Source: Rhizobium oryzihabitans
Lineage (GTDB): Bacteria; Pseudomonadota; Alphaproteobacteria; Rhizobiales; Rhizobiaceae
Direction: 5' to 3'
DNA length: 64,000 nt
Assembly (NCBI RefSeq): GCF_010669145.1
Contig: NZ_CP048635.1
Location: forward strand, 868,001-932,000
Part shown: in pieces, positions 50,968 through 61,008 of the stretch
Layout of the letters: each line of letters begins with the position of its first letter
Position numbering within the stretch: position 1 is the stretch's first letter
Notes under the pieces: model-generated
The model's input: the letters and a program-made list of their open reading frames with translations, nothing else
What the model was told of the DNA's origin: nothing
The model's database searches: none
Made by a program: the position numbers and the translations under genes

Positions 50968-51897
50968 TCACAGCGCCTTTTCGAGTTCCGGCAGCGCCAC
51001 GAACAGATCTGCGACGAGGCCGTAATCGGCGACCTGGAAGATCGGCGCTTCCTCGTCCTTGTTGATGGCGACGATGACCTTTGAGTCCTTCATGCCGGCC
51101 AGATGCTGGATGGCGCCGGAGATGCCGGCGGCGATGTAAAGCTGCGGCGCGACCACCTTGCCGGTCTGGCCAACCTGCCAGTCGTTCGGCGCATAACCCG
51201 CATCGACCGCCGCGCGCGATGCGCCAACGGCTGCACCGAGCTTGTCGGCGACCGGAAGGATGACTTCCTTGAACTTTTCCGACGAACCGAGCGCGCGACC
51301 GCCCGAGATGATGATCTTGGCCGATGTCAGTTCCGGACGGTCGGAAGAGGCGAGCGCGTCGGACACGAAGCTGGACAGGCCGGGGTTCTCGGCAGCGCCA
51401 ATGGTTTCGACCGGAGCCGAGCCGCCTTCAGCCGCCGCCGCAAAGGCGGTCGGGCGCACGGTGATCACCTTCTTCGCATCGGTCGCCTGTACCGTCTGGA
51501 TGGCGTTGCCGGCATAGATCGGGCGCTTGAAGGTATCAGGGCTGACGACCTCGATGATTTCCGAGACCTGCGCCACATCGAGAAGGGCCGCCACACGCGG
51601 GGCAACGTTCTTGGCCGACGCGGTCGCCGGCGCGATGATGACGTCGTAGGAGGGGCTGAGCGAAACGATCAGCGCCGCCAGCGGCTCGGCGAGCGCATTG
51701 GCATAGGACGCGTCATCGGCCAGCAGCACCTTGGAAACGCCGGAGAGTTTCGCGGCCGCGTCGGCGGCACCCTTGGCACCGGAACCGGCAACCAGAATGT
51801 GGACGTCGCCGCCGATCTGGGTTGCCGCTGTCAGCGTCTTGCCCGTCAGGTCGGAAAGGGTTGCGTTGTCGTGTTCTGCCAGAAGAAGAATGGCCAT
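50968..51897 (-). CDS. etfA: electron transfer flavoprotein alpha subunit
   Basis: Binds FAD and carries electrons from acyl-CoA dehydrogenases to the quinone pool through ETF dehydrogenase. The 309-residue protein has the alpha-subunit C-terminal FAD domain ([55 protein letters not shown]). ATG at 51897 ([11 protein letters not shown]) has GGGAGA seven bases upstream; the longer in-frame reading has no family match. It is the last gene of the catabolic cluster, 25 bases after etfB. Confidence 0.94.
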   Translation of the reverse strand: MAILLLAEHDNATLSDLTGKTLTAATQIGGDVHILVAGSGAKGAADAAAKLSGVSKVLLADDASYANALAEPLAALIVSLSPSYDVIIAPATASAKNVAPRVAALLDVAQVSEIIEVVSPDTFKRPIYAGNAIQTVQATDAKKVITVRPTAFAAAAEGGSAPVETIGAAENPGLSSFVSDALASSDRPELTSAKIIISGGRALGSSEKFKEVILPVADKLGAAVGASRAAVDAGYAPNDWQVGQTGKVVAPQLYIAAGISGAIQHLAGMKDSKVIVAINKDEEAPIFQVADYGLVADLFVALPELEKAL

Positions 51898-51922
51898 GAG
51901 AATATCTCCCTTTTCCGAAACC

Positions 51923-52669
51923 TTAGAGGACGCCGTCGGCTTTGAGCTTTTCGACCAGTTCGGCAACCGAGCCGACCTTGATGCCCGCCTTGCGGCCTGC
52001 CGGCTCCTCGGTCTTCAACACCTTCAGGCGCGGCGAAACATCGACGCCGAAATCGGCCGGCGACTTCTTGTCGAGCGGCTTCTTCTTCGCCTTCATGATG
52101 TTCGGCAAAGAGGCATAACGCGGCTCGTTCAGACGAAGATCGGTGGTGACGACGGCGGGAAGCTTCAGCTCCACCGTCTGCAAACCGCCATCGACTTCAC
52201 GCGTCACCGCAACCTTGCCGTCGGACGGCTCGACCTTGGAGGCGAAGGTGCCCTGGCCCCAGCCCAGCAGCGCTGCCAGCATCTGGCCGGTCTGGTTCGA
52301 ATCGTCGTCGATCGCCTGCTTGCCGACGATGACGAGGCCGGGCTGTTCGGCCTCCGCCACACCCTTCAAAAGCTTGGCGACGGCCAGCGGCTCGACCGTC
52401 TCGTCGGTCTCGATCAGGATGGCGCGATCGGCGCCCATGGCAAGCGCCGTGCGCAGCGTCTCTTCCGCCTTGGCCGGGCCGATCGACACGACCACAACCT
52501 CTTCAGCCTTGCCGGCTTCCTTCAGGCGAAGCGCCTCTTCCACCGAGATTTCGTCGAACGGGTTCATCGACATCTTCACATTGGCAAGCTCAACGCCAGA
52601 ACCATCCGCCTTCACGCGGATCTTGACGTTGTAATCAACAACTCGTTTGACGGGGACAAGGATCTTCAC
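51923..52669 (-). CDS. etfB: electron transfer flavoprotein beta subunit
   Basis: Partner of EtfA; binds AMP. The 248-residue protein begins [20 protein letters not shown] and contains [16 protein letters not shown], both typical, and [20 protein letters not shown], the AMP-loop region. Translation starts at GTG 52669 after GAGAGG. It is 37 bases after the ABC transporter ATPase gene on the same strand, so it probably belongs to the same transcript and serves the acyl-CoA dehydrogenase at 57303. A housekeeping ETF elsewhere is expected in a rhizobial genome. Confidence 0.94.
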   Translation of the reverse strand: MKILVPVKRVVDYNVKIRVKADGSGVELANVKMSMNPFDEISVEEALRLKEAGKAEEVVVVSIGPAKAEETLRTALAMGADRAILIETDETVEPLAVAKLLKGVAEAEQPGLVIVGKQAIDDDSNQTGQMLAALLGWGQGTFASKVEPSDGKVAVTREVDGGLQTVELKLPAVVTTDLRLNEPRYASLPNIMKAKKKPLDKKSPADFGVDVSPRLKVLKTEEPAGRKAGIKVGSVAELVEKLKADGVL

Positions 52670-52706
52670 GGGATGCCTCTCGGAATGGATTTAGAAAACG
52701 AATGGA

Positions 52707-53471
<765 letters not shown>

Positions 53472-53491
53472 CTTTTATCCTGCTCGAAGGT

Positions 53492-54190
53492 TCAATGCTG
53501 CACGGTGGCGGGTTTCGTCTCGCGGGCGACAGAACGTCCGAAATGACGTTCCAATCGCTGCTGGACGAGATCCCAGACCGACACCAGAATGAGGTAATAG
53601 ACGGTCGCCGCGGCAAAAACCTCCAGGATCTGGAAGTGCTCCTGCATCAGCATGTCGCTTCGCCGCATGATCTCTTCTACGGAGATAACCGAGGTCAGCG
53701 ACGTCGCCTTCAGCAGCGAGTTCACGGAGTTTCCGAAAGGCGGGATCATCAGGCGAAAGGCCTGCGGCAGGGTCACACGCCAGAAGATCGTCGCCTTCGG
53801 AATGCTGAGCGCCCAGGCAGCCTCACGCTGCCCCTGCGGCACCGCCATGAAGCCGCTGCGGATGATCTCAGCGAGATAAGCCGCCTCATGCAGGATGAGC
53901 CCGATCAGCGCCGAACCGATGACGCCGAACTTCAGGCCCAGTTGCGGAAGGCCGGTATAAATGACGACGAGCTGGATCAGCAGCGGAGTTCCGCGAAAGA
54001 ACCAGATATAGATCTTCGCGGGAATGGAAAGAGAGCGGCTGGCGGACATGCGCATCAGCGCGATGACCATGCCGAGGACAAGGCCGCCAAGCACGCCAGC
54101 GACGGTCAGCCCGATCGTGACGAGAACACCGCCAAGCAGAAATCGGTTGAAGAGGTAGTCCACGAACGCGGCGGGATCGAAGTAGCTCAC
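53492..54190 (-). CDS. polar amino acid ABC transporter permease
   Basis: A 232-residue HisM/GlnP-type permease with about five membrane helices and the EAA loop (EIIRSGFMAVPQGQREAAWAL) that docks the ATPase. The start is GTG at 54190 (MSYFDPAAFVDYLFN), with AAGGAG eight bases upstream; the longer frame upstream is a polar extension without family match. Only one permease gene is present, so the channel should be a homodimer. Confidence 0.92.
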   Translation of the reverse strand: MSYFDPAAFVDYLFNRFLLGGVLVTIGLTVAGVLGGLVLGMVIALMRMSASRSLSIPAKIYIWFFRGTPLLIQLVVIYTGLPQLGLKFGVIGSALIGLILHEAAYLAEIIRSGFMAVPQGQREAAWALSIPKATIFWRVTLPQAFRLMIPPFGNSVNSLLKATSLTSVISVEEIMRRSDMLMQEHFQILEVFAAATVYYLILVSVWDLVQQRLERHFGRSVARETKPATVQH

Positions 54191-54221
54191 GGCTTGGCTC
54201 CTTGTCTGGATGCATCGAGGT

Positions 54222-55058
54222 TCAGGCTGGACCCGGGCCGGCGATCTCAAGCGGCTGCTCGGGCGGGAGCGCGGTCAGGCCGAACTTGTCGAAGAGCGCC
54301 TGATAGGTACCATCAGCACGCATCTCGTTCAGCCCCTTGACGATGGCATCGGCGACCGCCTTGTTACGGAAGGCAAGCGTGGTGCGCGCTGCACCGAGCC
54401 CAGTCAGGGCCTCCTTGACCTTGCCTTTGCCGACAAGGTCGCGGGCGACGCTGTCGACGAGGAAGGCATTGTCGACCTGTCCGGCCAGCAGGGCGCTGAC
54501 GACATTGGTGGCTGTCGGGAAGGTGCGGATGTCCACCGCCTTACCGCCGGCGGCGACCCGCTCCTCGCTGAACTTCTTCAACCAGTTCATCTGGTAGGAA
54601 CTGACCTCAACCGCCGATACCTTACCCAGCAACTCTTCCGGCTTGGAATAGGTCGTGCCGCTATTGGGTGCAACGACGACGGAGACGGACTGGCGGCCGT
54701 AGGGAACAGTGTACATGAGCTTGGACCGCTCCTCGTTCCAGAACATGCCGGTGTTCAGCCCATCAATACGGCCGGCATTCATGGCCGGGATCATTCCCGG
54801 AAAATCCATGCGCACGAGCTCGATCGGCATGCAGATCCGCTTGCCAAGCTCGGCGGCCAGCTCGACGTTCAGCCCCCGCAGATTGCCGTCCTTGTCGACG
54901 AATTGCTGTGGTGGGTTGGTCGGGTTGATGGAGAGAAGCAGTTTGCCTTTCTCGACGAGATTGTCGTCGCTGATGGCCGGGATACATTGGGCGCTGGCGA
55001 CGGCAGGTGACAGGAGAAGCGCCGCTACGGCGGTCGCCTTCAGGAATCGTGAAAACAT
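54222..55058 (-). CDS. periplasmic substrate-binding protein of the amino acid ABC importer
   Basis: A 278-residue SBP_bac_3 protein. The signal peptide ends at VASAQ after MFSRFLKATAVAALLLSPA. The mature protein has the family opening (LLLSINPTNPPQQFVDKDGN), the central segment VEVSSYQMNWLKKF and the ligand-loop AGQVDNAFLVDS. The usual ligand arginine (the SSxxR pattern) is not obvious: the corresponding place reads MFWNEERSK. The ATG at 55058 follows AGAGGT. The ligand is unknown; the neighbouring enzymes suggest a carboxylate that is later joined to CoA. Confidence 0.9.
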   Translation of the reverse strand: MFSRFLKATAVAALLLSPAVASAQCIPAISDDNLVEKGKLLLSINPTNPPQQFVDKDGNLRGLNVELAAELGKRICMPIELVRMDFPGMIPAMNAGRIDGLNTGMFWNEERSKLMYTVPYGRQSVSVVVAPNSGTTYSKPEELLGKVSAVEVSSYQMNWLKKFSEERVAAGGKAVDIRTFPTATNVVSALLAGQVDNAFLVDSVARDLVGKGKVKEALTGLGAARTTLAFRNKAVADAIVKGLNEMRADGTYQALFDKFGLTALPPEQPLEIAGPGPA

Positions 55059-55180
55059 GTTCTTACCTCTGAAGTTTTGTTGACCGGATTTCTCGTGGTC
55101 TTTTTTTATTTGGACGTCCGCCGGACCGGCTAATCGTCGGACGTCAGTATCATAGCGCGTCAGCAATATGGGCGCATATC

Positions 55181-55474
55181 TCAGCCAATCGAGCGGAGCT
55201 GGATGCGGGTGAAATTGCGGACGTGAAGTTCGAACGGGCCGAAGCCTTTTACCTTCTGGAATTCAGGTGTTTCAAAGGCCCATTGCCCAGCCACCTCGTA
55301 CATGGCCGCGTATTTGGGGCCCTCGCCGAGGGAAATGAAGCGCCTGGCCGAAAGCCAGCCGGGACAAGCAAGGAGGTCGGGGAAATGCCGGTCAAGATAC
55401 CAGGCGTTGAAGGCTTCCTCATGCTCGGGATCGATGTCGACCCGCACGATATGAATGAAAGGTTCGTCGTCCAT
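55181..55474 (-). CDS. EthD-like/dimeric alpha-beta barrel protein
   Basis: A 97-residue protein with the layout of a small dimeric alpha-beta barrel. The first strand is FIHIVRVDIDP, a helix carries FNAWYLDRHFPDLLACPGW, then YAAMYEVAG and a C-terminal HVRNFTRIQL. Such proteins often accompany catabolic enzymes as a lyase, isomerase or monooxygenase-like helper; the His in DRHFP is conserved in the group. ATG at 55474 has GAGGAGG seven bases upstream. It starts 10 bases after the DapA-family gene, and 122 bases separate it from the binding-protein gene. Confidence 0.7.
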   Translation of the reverse strand: MDDEPFIHIVRVDIDPEHEEAFNAWYLDRHFPDLLACPGWLSARRFISLGEGPKYAAMYEVAGQWAFETPEFQKVKGFGPFELHVRNFTRIQLRSIG

Positions 55475-55484
55475 CTCCGCCTCC

Positions 55485-56426
55485 TCAATCGACCCGGACA
55501 TCGCCGGCACACCGGGCCGCATCCATCGCCCGGGCGATATCGGCCGCGATCCCGGGCAGCGTCGGCATCATCGGCGATCGGGGTGCATCGTTGCGGATCA
55601 CGCCCAGCGACTTCAGGCCGGTTTTTATGCGCGTGTGCATGTCGATCAGCGGAGACGGCCCGTAGATCGCGCGGACGATCGGATAGAGCCGGTCGTTAAC
55701 AGCTCGCATCGCCCTAAGGTCGGCCGCCACCGTCGCGGCCCACAGTTCTGCAAAAAGATGCGGCGCAAGGCTGCCAAGACCGGACAGGATGCCATCAGCA
55801 CCGGCCGCCATCTGCGGCAGCATCCAATTGTAGTTCGAGGCCAGGATCGCGACGCTGGGCGCCGATTTCTTGATGGCGCGCCAGTTTTCGTCATAGGCAA
55901 ACATGGTGTCGCTGCCTTCCTTGATTGCGATCACGCCGTCAATCGCGGCCAGTTCGCAAAGCGTCTCGGTCGAGTAACCGAAGCCTGATGTCACGGGGTA
56001 CTGGAACAGCGACACCGGAATATCGATCGCTTCGACGATTGCCTTCACGTAGGCCACGGGTGCGCGCGGGGACGCCGATGCGCCGCCACCGAGTGGCCCC
56101 GGTGGAAACAGCACGGCGCAGTCGGCGCCGGCTTCCCGCGCCTGCCGCGCTTCCGCGATCGCCTCCGTCGTCGAAGTGGCGATCACGCCGGCGAGCAGCG
56201 GCTTGTTTCCGATATGCGCGCGGGTGCGTTCGATGACCTGGCGGCGCTCCTCGATGGTGAGAAGCCCGCCTTCGCCCGCATGGCCGTTGACCAGTGCCGC
56301 AGTGATACCGTCCGGGCCGACGCAATAGTCGAGCACCTTCGCATAGTCATCCCAGTCGATGGAGAAATCCTCCTTGTAGGGAAGCACGGTGGCGACGGTA
56401 ATGCCGCCGAGATCAAGCTTTTTCAT
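55485..56426 (-). CDS. DapA-family (dihydrodipicolinate synthase/N-acetylneuraminate lyase) aldolase
   Basis: A 313-residue TIM-barrel lyase of the pyruvate-dependent Schiff-base class. The Schiff-base lysine is Lys169 in GVIAIKEGSD and the catalytic tyrosine is Tyr143 in FQYPVTSGFG, where true DapA has YNVP. The N-terminal GGITVATVLPYKEDFSID and GHAGEGGLLTIEERRQV fit the family. It is not a housekeeping DapA because key substrate residues near the tyrosine differ and it sits in a catabolic cluster; a retro-aldol cleavage releasing pyruvate is inferred. ATG at 56426 has GAGGA six bases upstream; an ATG at 56438 that overlaps the previous stop is the alternative. Confidence 0.85.
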   Translation of the reverse strand: MKKLDLGGITVATVLPYKEDFSIDWDDYAKVLDYCVGPDGITAALVNGHAGEGGLLTIEERRQVIERTRAHIGNKPLLAGVIATSTTEAIAEARQAREAGADCAVLFPPGPLGGGASASPRAPVAYVKAIVEAIDIPVSLFQYPVTSGFGYSTETLCELAAIDGVIAIKEGSDTMFAYDENWRAIKKSAPSVAILASNYNWMLPQMAAGADGILSGLGSLAPHLFAELWAATVAADLRAMRAVNDRLYPIVRAIYGPSPLIDMHTRIKTGLKSLGVIRNDAPRSPMMPTLPGIAADIARAMDAARCAGDVRVD

Positions 56427-56434
56427 AGCGTTCC

Positions 56435-56872
56435 TCATGCCGCAGCCGGCTTCTTGCGCGGGAATTTGAGCGTGGCTTCCGCCTTCAGCACTTCAAGGCC
56501 GTCTGTGTTGCGCGCACTCGCCTGCCAGATGATGGTTCGGTTTTCCTCGCGCTTCTCGGCGATCCAGACATCGAAAGTGATGGTATCGCCATAGAAGACC
56601 GGTCCGGTGAACCAGAAGCGGTCCTCGATGGACACGCCGATCGTGCCAACGAGCTCGCTGGTGAGGACACTCGTGCAAAGCCCCGCCACCATGATGCCCG
56701 GCGCAAGCCGCTTGCCGAAACGGGTCGCACCGGCATAGACCTCGTCCACATGCACGGGGCCGAAATCCCCCGTGGCCGCGATATAGAGGGCGCCGTCGGC
56801 CTCGGTGATCGTCTTGGAGAGGGTGACCTTCTCTCCCACGCTGAGGTCATCGAAGGATTTTGGATCGTACAT
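56435..56872 (-). CDS. MaoC-like hotdog dehydratase, catalytic type
   Basis: A 145-residue single-hotdog protein of the R-specific enoyl-CoA hydratase group. The hydratase motif is complete: YIAATGDFGPVHVDEVY, with catalytic Asp36 and His41, followed by RLAPGIMVAGL. It would add water to an enoyl-CoA, probably the product of the acyl-CoA dehydrogenase. ATG at 56872 (MYDPKSFDDL) follows GGGGTGA. It directly follows the other MaoC gene, four bases apart, and its stop overlaps an ATG of the aldolase frame. Confidence 0.88.
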   Translation of the reverse strand: MYDPKSFDDLSVGEKVTLSKTITEADGALYIAATGDFGPVHVDEVYAGATRFGKRLAPGIMVAGLCTSVLTSELVGTIGVSIEDRFWFTGPVFYGDTITFDVWIAEKREENRTIIWQASARNTDGLEVLKAEATLKFPRKKPAAA

Positions 56873-56876
56873 CGCA

Positions 56877-57290
56877 TCACCCCTTGCTGGCGAAAGGCAC
56901 GAGGCGCGCCGTGCCGGTCGCGACCTGTTCACCTGTGCCGGTATTGGTGCAGGCGATACGGCAGGTGGTCGCCTCGCCTTCAAGGGCGGTCACCTCGGCA
57001 CTGGCCTCAACGGATTCGCCCACCATGACCGGGGCAGAAAAAGAGAGCGCAAGATCGGCGATGCGCCGCTCAGGCCCGCCTAGACGCGCAAGGCAGGTGG
57101 TGGTGAGCGCGCCGACGGCCAACTCGAAGGCAACCATGCCGGACGCACCGGCCCTGGCGGCGGCGTAGGCATCCACGTAAAGCGGGCCGAGATTGCCGCT
57201 GATGCCGGTGAACATCGCCTGTTCGGCGACCGTCATCGTCTTGCGGAAGGAGAAGGTCGCGCCGACCGTAAGGGGAGTTTGCGTGCTCAT
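56877..57290 (-). CDS. MaoC-like hotdog protein lacking catalytic residues
   Basis: A 137-residue single-hotdog protein, same fold and size as its neighbour. At the hydratase motif it reads ISGNLGPLYVDAY, so the catalytic Asp is Asn33 and the catalytic His is Tyr38; the (R)-hydratase activity should be lost. The fold features after it (GMVAFELAVGALT, LSFSAPVMVGESV) are intact. In characterised heteromeric MaoC hydratases one subunit carries the active site and the other has lost it, and the adjacent pair suggests the same here. The start ATG 57290 is 12 bases after the dehydrogenase stop. Confidence 0.82.
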   Translation of the reverse strand: MSTQTPLTVGATFSFRKTMTVAEQAMFTGISGNLGPLYVDAYAAARAGASGMVAFELAVGALTTTCLARLGGPERRIADLALSFSAPVMVGESVEASAEVTALEGEATTCRIACTNTGTGEQVATGTARLVPFASKG

Positions 57291-57302
57291 GAAATGTCTT
57301 CC

Positions 57303-58466
57303 TTAGAGATTGAGGCCGTTCTTGATGGTGCTGCGGGCAATCAGCATCCGGTGGATTTCCGAGGTGCCGTCATAGATGCGTGTGACGCGCGCATCGCGAT
57401 ACATGCGCTCCAGCGGCATCTCCTTGGTGAAGCCCATGCCGCCGAACACCTGGATCGCGCGGTCGACGACGCGGCCCTGCATTTCGGAGGCAGCGACCTT
57501 GATCATCGAGACCTTGTCGCGCGGCTCCAGACCCTGGTCGATCTCCCAGGCAGCATTGAGAACCATCATCTTGACAGCGAAGATCTCGATGGCGCTATCG
57601 GCAATGAGTTTCTGCACCATCTGGAAGTCGCCGATGGCCTGGCCGAATTGTCGGCGCTCACCCGCGTAGCGCCGCATCAGTTCCAGCGCGCGGCTGGCCA
57701 TGCCGACGGCGCGGGCACCAATATGGGCAAGGCGGATTTCCAGCACGCTCTGCATGATCAGCTTGAAACCCGCACCGATCTCGCCGAGCACGGCGGAGGC
57801 CGGGATACGGCAATTGTCGAAGACAAGTTCCGCATGACCGTAACCGCGATGGCCCATCATCGGCTGGGTGCGGGCGACGCTGAAGCCCGGCGTGCCCTTG
57901 TCGACGAGGAACAGCGTGATGCCGCCGCGGGCGCGTTTTTCTCTGTCCGTCAGGGCCATGACGATAACATAGTCTGCGATATCGCCATCGCTGATGAAGT
58001 GCTTGGTGCCCTTCAGCACCCATTCGTCACCGTCGCGTTCGGCCGTCGTGGTGATCGAGGCAGCATCGGAACCGGCGCCCGGCTCGGTTATGGCCATGGC
58101 GCAAATCTTCTCGCCTCGCACCGTCGGCAGCAGATACTTTTCCCTCTGCTCGTCCTTGCAGGCGAGCAACATGGGATAAACCTGTCCGAAAACTCGGCGA
58201 ATGAGCGCGTCGGCGGTCTTGCCGAACTCCTCTTCGACGAGGCAGTGATCGACGCAGGAAAGGCCGCCGCCGCCGACTGATTCCGGCATGTTCATGGCAT
58301 AGAGGCCCAGTTCCTGCGCCTTTGCCCTGACGCGCTTCAGCTCTTCCGGCGGAATGCGGGCGTCACGTTCCGTCGCCTCCTCCAGCGGTTGAACCTCCGC
58401 TTCAACGAACTTGCGGACAGTCTCAACCAGCAGCCGGCTGTCATCCGGCAGTGAAAAATCTATCAT
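57303..58466 (-). CDS. acyl-CoA dehydrogenase
   Basis: A 387-residue FAD enzyme that forms the alpha,beta double bond of an acyl-CoA and passes electrons to ETF, encoded in the same cluster. Family segments are AMAITEPGAGSDAASI (FAD and substrate), LKGTKHFISDGDIADY, RRQFGQAIGDFQMVQ, QVFGGMGFTKEMPLERMYRD and RIYDGTSEIHRMLIAR. At the place of the MCAD catalytic Glu stands Asp366 (YDGT). The ATG at 58466 has GGAAG seven bases upstream and removes an unrelated 24-residue extension. It lies 37 bases after the second CoA-transferase gene. Confidence 0.92.
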   Translation of the reverse strand: MIDFSLPDDSRLLVETVRKFVEAEVQPLEEATERDARIPPEELKRVRAKAQELGLYAMNMPESVGGGGLSCVDHCLVEEEFGKTADALIRRVFGQVYPMLLACKDEQREKYLLPTVRGEKICAMAITEPGAGSDAASITTTAERDGDEWVLKGTKHFISDGDIADYVIVMALTDREKRARGGITLFLVDKGTPGFSVARTQPMMGHRGYGHAELVFDNCRIPASAVLGEIGAGFKLIMQSVLEIRLAHIGARAVGMASRALELMRRYAGERRQFGQAIGDFQMVQKLIADSAIEIFAVKMMVLNAAWEIDQGLEPRDKVSMIKVAASEMQGRVVDRAIQVFGGMGFTKEMPLERMYRDARVTRIYDGTSEIHRMLIARSTIKNGLNL

Positions 58467-58503
58467 CTCTGTCTTCCAATCGGCCCGAAGGCGTTGTCTC
58501 AGA

Positions 58504-59712
58504 TCATCGCCGGCCTGCCTGCGGCAGCCCGACCACACCCTTTTCGACGAGGTCCGCCTGCCTATCGGCGGACAAACCCATTTCCGTCATGATCTCACGG
58601 CTGTCGCTGCCCGGATAAAGTGGCATGCGCGCAAGCGCCGGCACTTCGCCATCGTAGCGCAGCGGATGGCTGATCAACGTTGCGGACTTGCCGTTGACGT
58701 CGATTTCGCTGAACACGCCCATATGGTTGGCCTGTGGATCAGCTCTCAGGTCCTCATAGGTCTGGACCCGCTCGAACCAGATGCCGTGGGCATCAAACCG
58801 GGCACTCAGCTCTGCAAAGCTGCGGCTCACCAACACGCCGGCCATGACAGTCGCGTAGCGGTCGCGTTCGGCATATCGGTCGACCGCGCTGAGCGCGCGC
58901 AGGTCTTCACTGTCTAGCGCCTCCGCCAATTTCACCGCATCGTTCATCGACAGCACGATGTGGGTATCGGACAAGCGATAGAGCCCGTAGGGCGCGTCGT
59001 GATACCAGCTACCGACATTGCGTCCACGTTCGAGAAGTGCTTCCCGGCCGGGTGCCGCATAATATTTGGTCAGGGCCTCCACCTGGAGATCGATCGCCGC
59101 CGAGAAAAGACTGGATTCCACACGCGTCCCCTTACTCGTTTGCAGCCGGCGGACATAAGCGGCGAGAATGCCCATCGCCAGCAGCGATCCACCATGCTGA
59201 TCAACGATGGCGGCGCCGACCACGGCGGGTCCCTCCTCACCGCCGCCGGTAGCGGCGATGAGGCCGGAGCGCGCCTGCATCAGCAAATCCTGTCCGGGGC
59301 GGCCGGAGGCCGGGCCGGTCGCGCCGAGGCCCGAGGCGGAGGCATAGATGATCGCCGGATTGATCGCGCACACGGCCTCGTAGCCGAGCCCGAGCCGGTC
59401 GAGCACGCCGGGACGGTAATTCTCCACCACGACATCGGCCTCGGCGATCAGTGAACGCACAAGGGTCAGTCCCTCCTCTGATTTGAGGTCGATGGAAATG
59501 GAGCGCTTGTTACGATTGACGGCCAGCGAGAAGGCACTGACATCCGTGACCCAGGAATTGCCGCCGGACCAATGGCGCTCGAAGGCTCCCTTGAGTGGTT
59601 CGATCTTGATGACATCCGCCCCCATATCCGCAAGGTACTGGCTGCATGCCGGCCCTTGCAGGTAGTGACAGAAGCTGATGACCTTCATGCGGATGTCGAG
59701 GGAGCCTGCCAT
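58504..59712 (-). CDS. CaiB/BaiF (type III) CoA-transferase, copy 1
   Basis: A 402-residue family III CoA-transferase that moves CoA from an acyl-CoA donor to a free carboxylate through an aspartyl-CoA intermediate. The catalytic Asp is Asp171 in GAAIVDQHGGSL. Other family segments are GPACSQYLADMGADVIKIEP, RNKRSISIDLKSEEG, VVVENYRPGVLDRLGLGY and GRPGQDLLMQARSGL. The ATG at 59712 shares one base with the stop of copy 2, so the two are translated together. Substrate specificity cannot be read from the sequence. Confidence 0.9.
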   Translation of the reverse strand: MAGSLDIRMKVISFCHYLQGPACSQYLADMGADVIKIEPLKGAFERHWSGGNSWVTDVSAFSLAVNRNKRSISIDLKSEEGLTLVRSLIAEADVVVENYRPGVLDRLGLGYEAVCAINPAIIYASASGLGATGPASGRPGQDLLMQARSGLIAATGGGEEGPAVVGAAIVDQHGGSLLAMGILAAYVRRLQTSKGTRVESSLFSAAIDLQVEALTKYYAAPGREALLERGRNVGSWYHDAPYGLYRLSDTHIVLSMNDAVKLAEALDSEDLRALSAVDRYAERDRYATVMAGVLVSRSFAELSARFDAHGIWFERVQTYEDLRADPQANHMGVFSEIDVNGKSATLISHPLRYDGEVPALARMPLYPGSDSREIMTEMGLSADRQADLVEKGVVGLPQAGRR

Positions 59713-60899
59713 CAGCGTGCTCCGAAAGCGCCGTTGGCGACGAGGGCGGCGATCTCGCCGTCCGCATAGCCGGCTTCTGCAAGAATGTCGCGCGTCTGCG
59801 CGCCGAGTTGCTGCGGCACAAGCCGCACATCGGGCGCCTTTCCATCGTAGCGCGCCGGGTGCATGACCATGGTCACCGGCTCACCGTAAGCACCCTCGAC
59901 CGTCTTGAACGCACCCATATGGGCGAGTTGCGGATCGTTCCGGAGGTCTTCGTAATCCTGGACAGGCGCATGCCATATCTGGCCCGCCTCCAGAGGCGGG
60001 AGCCAGTCGGCGGTTGCCCTCTCCGCCAGCCGCTCCGCGACCAGCCGGGTGATTTCCTCGCGGCGTGCGAAACTATCCTCTTCGGTGAAATCGTTAAGGG
60101 CCGGGATATTAAGTGCCGACGCCAGCGCCTTCGGCGCGGCCATCGAAATCGCCAGATAACCATCCATCGTCGCATGGATGCCGTAAGGGCCAGGGCTGAA
60201 CCAGGAGGCGATACCGGCCGGGCCGCGGGGAGTGGGCGAGGACGCACCGTTCAGCCAGGCCGTCAGCGGCTCGACCTGCAGGTCAATCGCTGCCTGAAAC
60301 AGATTGACCTCGACCAGCCGCCCTTCGCCCGTGTTCGCTTTGGCAAAAAGCGCTGCGAGCACTGCCATGGCATAGAGGGATGCAGCATGCTGATCGATGA
60401 TGACCGCACCGACCGCGGTCGGTGCGCCGTCGGCGCTCCCGGTGCGCGCGGCAAGACCGGACATTGCCTGCAGGAGAAGGTCCTGACCGGGGCGGTTGCG
60501 ATAAGGGCCATCGCCTCCGAAACCGGTCGCCACCGCATAGATCAGCCCGGGATTGATCGCTTTCAGGACCTCGTAACCGAGGCCGAGTTTTTCCATCGTG
60601 CCGGGACGGAAATTCTCCATCACGACATCTGCCCCCTCGACCAGCTTCTTCACGGCCGCGACGCCGTCCGGGTGCTTCAGATTGACAGCGATGCTGCGTT
60701 TGTTGCGGCCGGTCGCGAGGTGGTTGACACTGTCGCCGCCGACGAAGCGGTTGGCGACCGCCCAGTTCCGCTGGAAAGCACCCTCGATAGGCTCAACCGC
60801 AATGACATCCGCACCGAGATCGGCAAGTGTCTGGGCGGCCAGCGGTCCCGCCAGGAAATGGTTGAAACTGAGGATTTTCACGCCGTTCAACAGGGTCAT
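59712..60899 (-). CDS. CaiB/BaiF (type III) CoA-transferase, copy 2, first gene of cluster
   Basis: A 395-residue paralogue of its neighbour, with catalytic Asp169 in GAVIIDQHAASLYAM. It has GADVIAVEPIEGAFQRNW, RNKRSIAVNLKHPDG, VVMENFRPGTMEKLGLGY and RPGQDLLLQAMSGL. It begins the minus-strand cluster and is divergent from the LysR gene, 201 bases away. Two overlapping CaiB genes may encode a heteromeric enzyme, as for benzylsuccinate CoA-transferase, or two enzymes for successive acids. Both retain the catalytic Asp. Confidence 0.9.
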   Translation of the reverse strand: MTLLNGVKILSFNHFLAGPLAAQTLADLGADVIAVEPIEGAFQRNWAVANRFVGGDSVNHLATGRNKRSIAVNLKHPDGVAAVKKLVEGADVVMENFRPGTMEKLGLGYEVLKAINPGLIYAVATGFGGDGPYRNRPGQDLLLQAMSGLAARTGSADGAPTAVGAVIIDQHAASLYAMAVLAALFAKANTGEGRLVEVNLFQAAIDLQVEPLTAWLNGASSPTPRGPAGIASWFSPGPYGIHATMDGYLAISMAAPKALASALNIPALNDFTEEDSFARREEITRLVAERLAERATADWLPPLEAGQIWHAPVQDYEDLRNDPQLAHMGAFKTVEGAYGEPVTMVMHPARYDGKAPDVRLVPQQLGAQTRDILAEAGYADGEIAALVANGAFGAR

Positions 60900-61008
60900 T
60901 ATTGCCGCTCTCGGGATATGTTTCGCATCTGCACAAATCTAATGCACACACGAAATCTGCTTTTCTTATGAGCAAGAATAGAAGTAATTTTGAAGACCGC
61001 AATATGCG

